A DNA stretch of 64,000 bases from assembly GCA_037178625.1 (NCBI GenBank), contig CM074139.1:1488001-1552000 (forward strand). Direction: 5' to 3'. A program made the translations under genes and the position numbers. Source of the stretch: Skeletonema tropicum. Lineage: Eukaryota > Bacillariophyta > Thalassiosirophyceae > Thalassiosirales > Thalassiosiraceae. Positions 63,231-64,000 of the stretch are shown piece by piece (within the stretch, counting starts at the first letter, position 1; each line of letters begins with the position of its first letter). Below the pieces are notes generated by a model. It ran no database searches. It saw only the letters and a list, made by a program, of their open reading frames with translations, and was not told where the DNA came from.

Positions 63231-63972
63231 TTACATACAGAAGCTGACCACAGTTGTCGGAGAATTCGAAACGTTTCTGTCGCTGTCGCTATCGCTGAAG
63301 TAGTCAAGATCAGGTAGTTGATGACATACTCTTTTCAACATGATCTGACATTGAGCAACTTGTGTCGGGTCTACCATCTCGCTTGAATGTATTTCCGGTG
63401 CATCAAGTGACGATAGCTTCCCTTCTTCGGTGAAGACGAGAGGATTTTCAGCATAGATCTTCTCCTCGGCATTCTTCAAAGCAGCGTATACTACGACAGA
63501 TGACTTGAAATTCACCAGTATCTCTGGCATGAAGATGGCAAGCTCAACTTGATATCGTGTAGCCTCGTAAAGGTAGGATCCTGATTGATTGCATACATTA
63601 CTTATAGGGTGCAACTTGCTGAACATTAAGGCAAAATCGTGCAGTGTTGGTGGGTTGACATACCACTCGAGGCTCTCGAGCATGTTCATTTCCATATCCA
63701 CTATATCCTGCGGCGTAGGTGAGCCGTAGAGGATTTTGGACAGGGCTCGACTGCGTAATAAGTTAGTATCCTCTTCACAGACTTCACAAGATGTAGAATG
63801 TAGCTTTATTGCGAGGAAGAGAGCGGTGGCAGCTACGGTCTGGTAGGTGTTCAAGGTGTTTACGTCTTCGCAAGATTTTTGGCTTGCAATGGAAATGTAG
63901 CGATCGAAGTAGTTCATGGCCACTCCTACAACCTCTCGATCGAAGTTAAAGTAGTCAACGAATTCATAATAC
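63231..63972 (-). CDS. Cyclin, diatom type, copy 2, 5' exon outside the window
   Basis: The last exon starts at 63972 after a CAG acceptor with YYEFVDYFNFDREVVGVAMN, the same splice position as copy 1, so at least one upstream exon lies past the right edge. The cyclin box is clear: YFDRYISIASQKSCEDV, then LFLAIKLHS, MEMNMLESLEWYVNPPTLHD and VVVYAALKNAEE. The C-terminus ends DYFSDSDSDRNVSNSPTTVV. It differs from copy 1 at many positions in spite of the shared design, so the tandem duplication is not recent. Confidence 0.9.
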
Positions 63973-64000
63973 CTGATACGATGGGTGTTCAAGAGATACA

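Noticed and set aside
1..64000. CRISPR arrays, rRNA and tRNA genes
   Set aside because: No regularly spaced short repeats with unique spacers, and no tRNA or rRNA signature was recognised; the genes are eukaryotic with introns.

Overview
This is a nuclear window from a eukaryote, most likely a centric diatom (inference). Short GT-AG introns (78-325 bp) interrupt many genes. The gene set fits a small-genome stramenopile: class I ribonucleotide reductase, histone H3, a GAT-domain protein, a sphingosine-kinase-like enzyme, MATE transporters, a TALE homeodomain protein, a PX-domain protein and a pair of diatom-type cyclins. A run of exactly 500 N (21855-22354) is a scaffold gap of unknown true size.

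Layout. 1-13.8 kb: the two ribonucleotide reductase subunits lie head to head around a gene of unknown function. They are followed by a divergent histone H3 and two genes of unknown function. A MITE carrying a nested hAT element comes next, then a small RING protein. 13.8-34.8 kb is a transposon cluster. It holds a complete Helitron Rep-helicase gene on the minus strand, the assembly gap, and the helicase end of a second Helitron family on the plus strand. After that comes a Ty3/gypsy pol region split by a 4.2-kb Helitron-like insertion that carries its own three-exon gene, then more MITE and foldback DNA. 34.8-38.4 kb: a GAT-domain gene, a possible glycosyltransferase-like gene and two small DNA transposons. 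38.4-54.4 kb: three tandem copies of a 5.0-kb segment (period about 5.47 kb), each with a sphingosine-kinase-like gene facing a MATE transporter gene. Copies 2 and 3 of the transporter share a nonsense codon, and each internal junction carries a 5' stub of the homeobox gene that lies intact after copy 3. 54.3-64 kb: a TALE homeodomain-RING fusion gene, a PDZ/PX protein, a type I membrane protein and two paralogous cyclins, the last cut by the window edge.

How the genes fit together. Ribonucleotide reductase, H3 and the cyclins are all typical S-phase or cell-cycle genes, and the large reductase subunit has an E2F-like palindrome upstream. The transposon cluster is a nested record: Helitron into gypsy, and hAT into MITE. 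In the nested cases, removing the insertion restores the older element. The points most worth following up are the H3 protein lacking K9, K36 and K79; the homeodomain-RING fusion; the spliced gene of unknown function carried by the Helitron-like insertion; and the tandem array with its shared nonsense codon and unexplained junction filler.

Many open frames begin with TTG or GTG. For these I moved the start to the first plausible ATG and say so in the entry.
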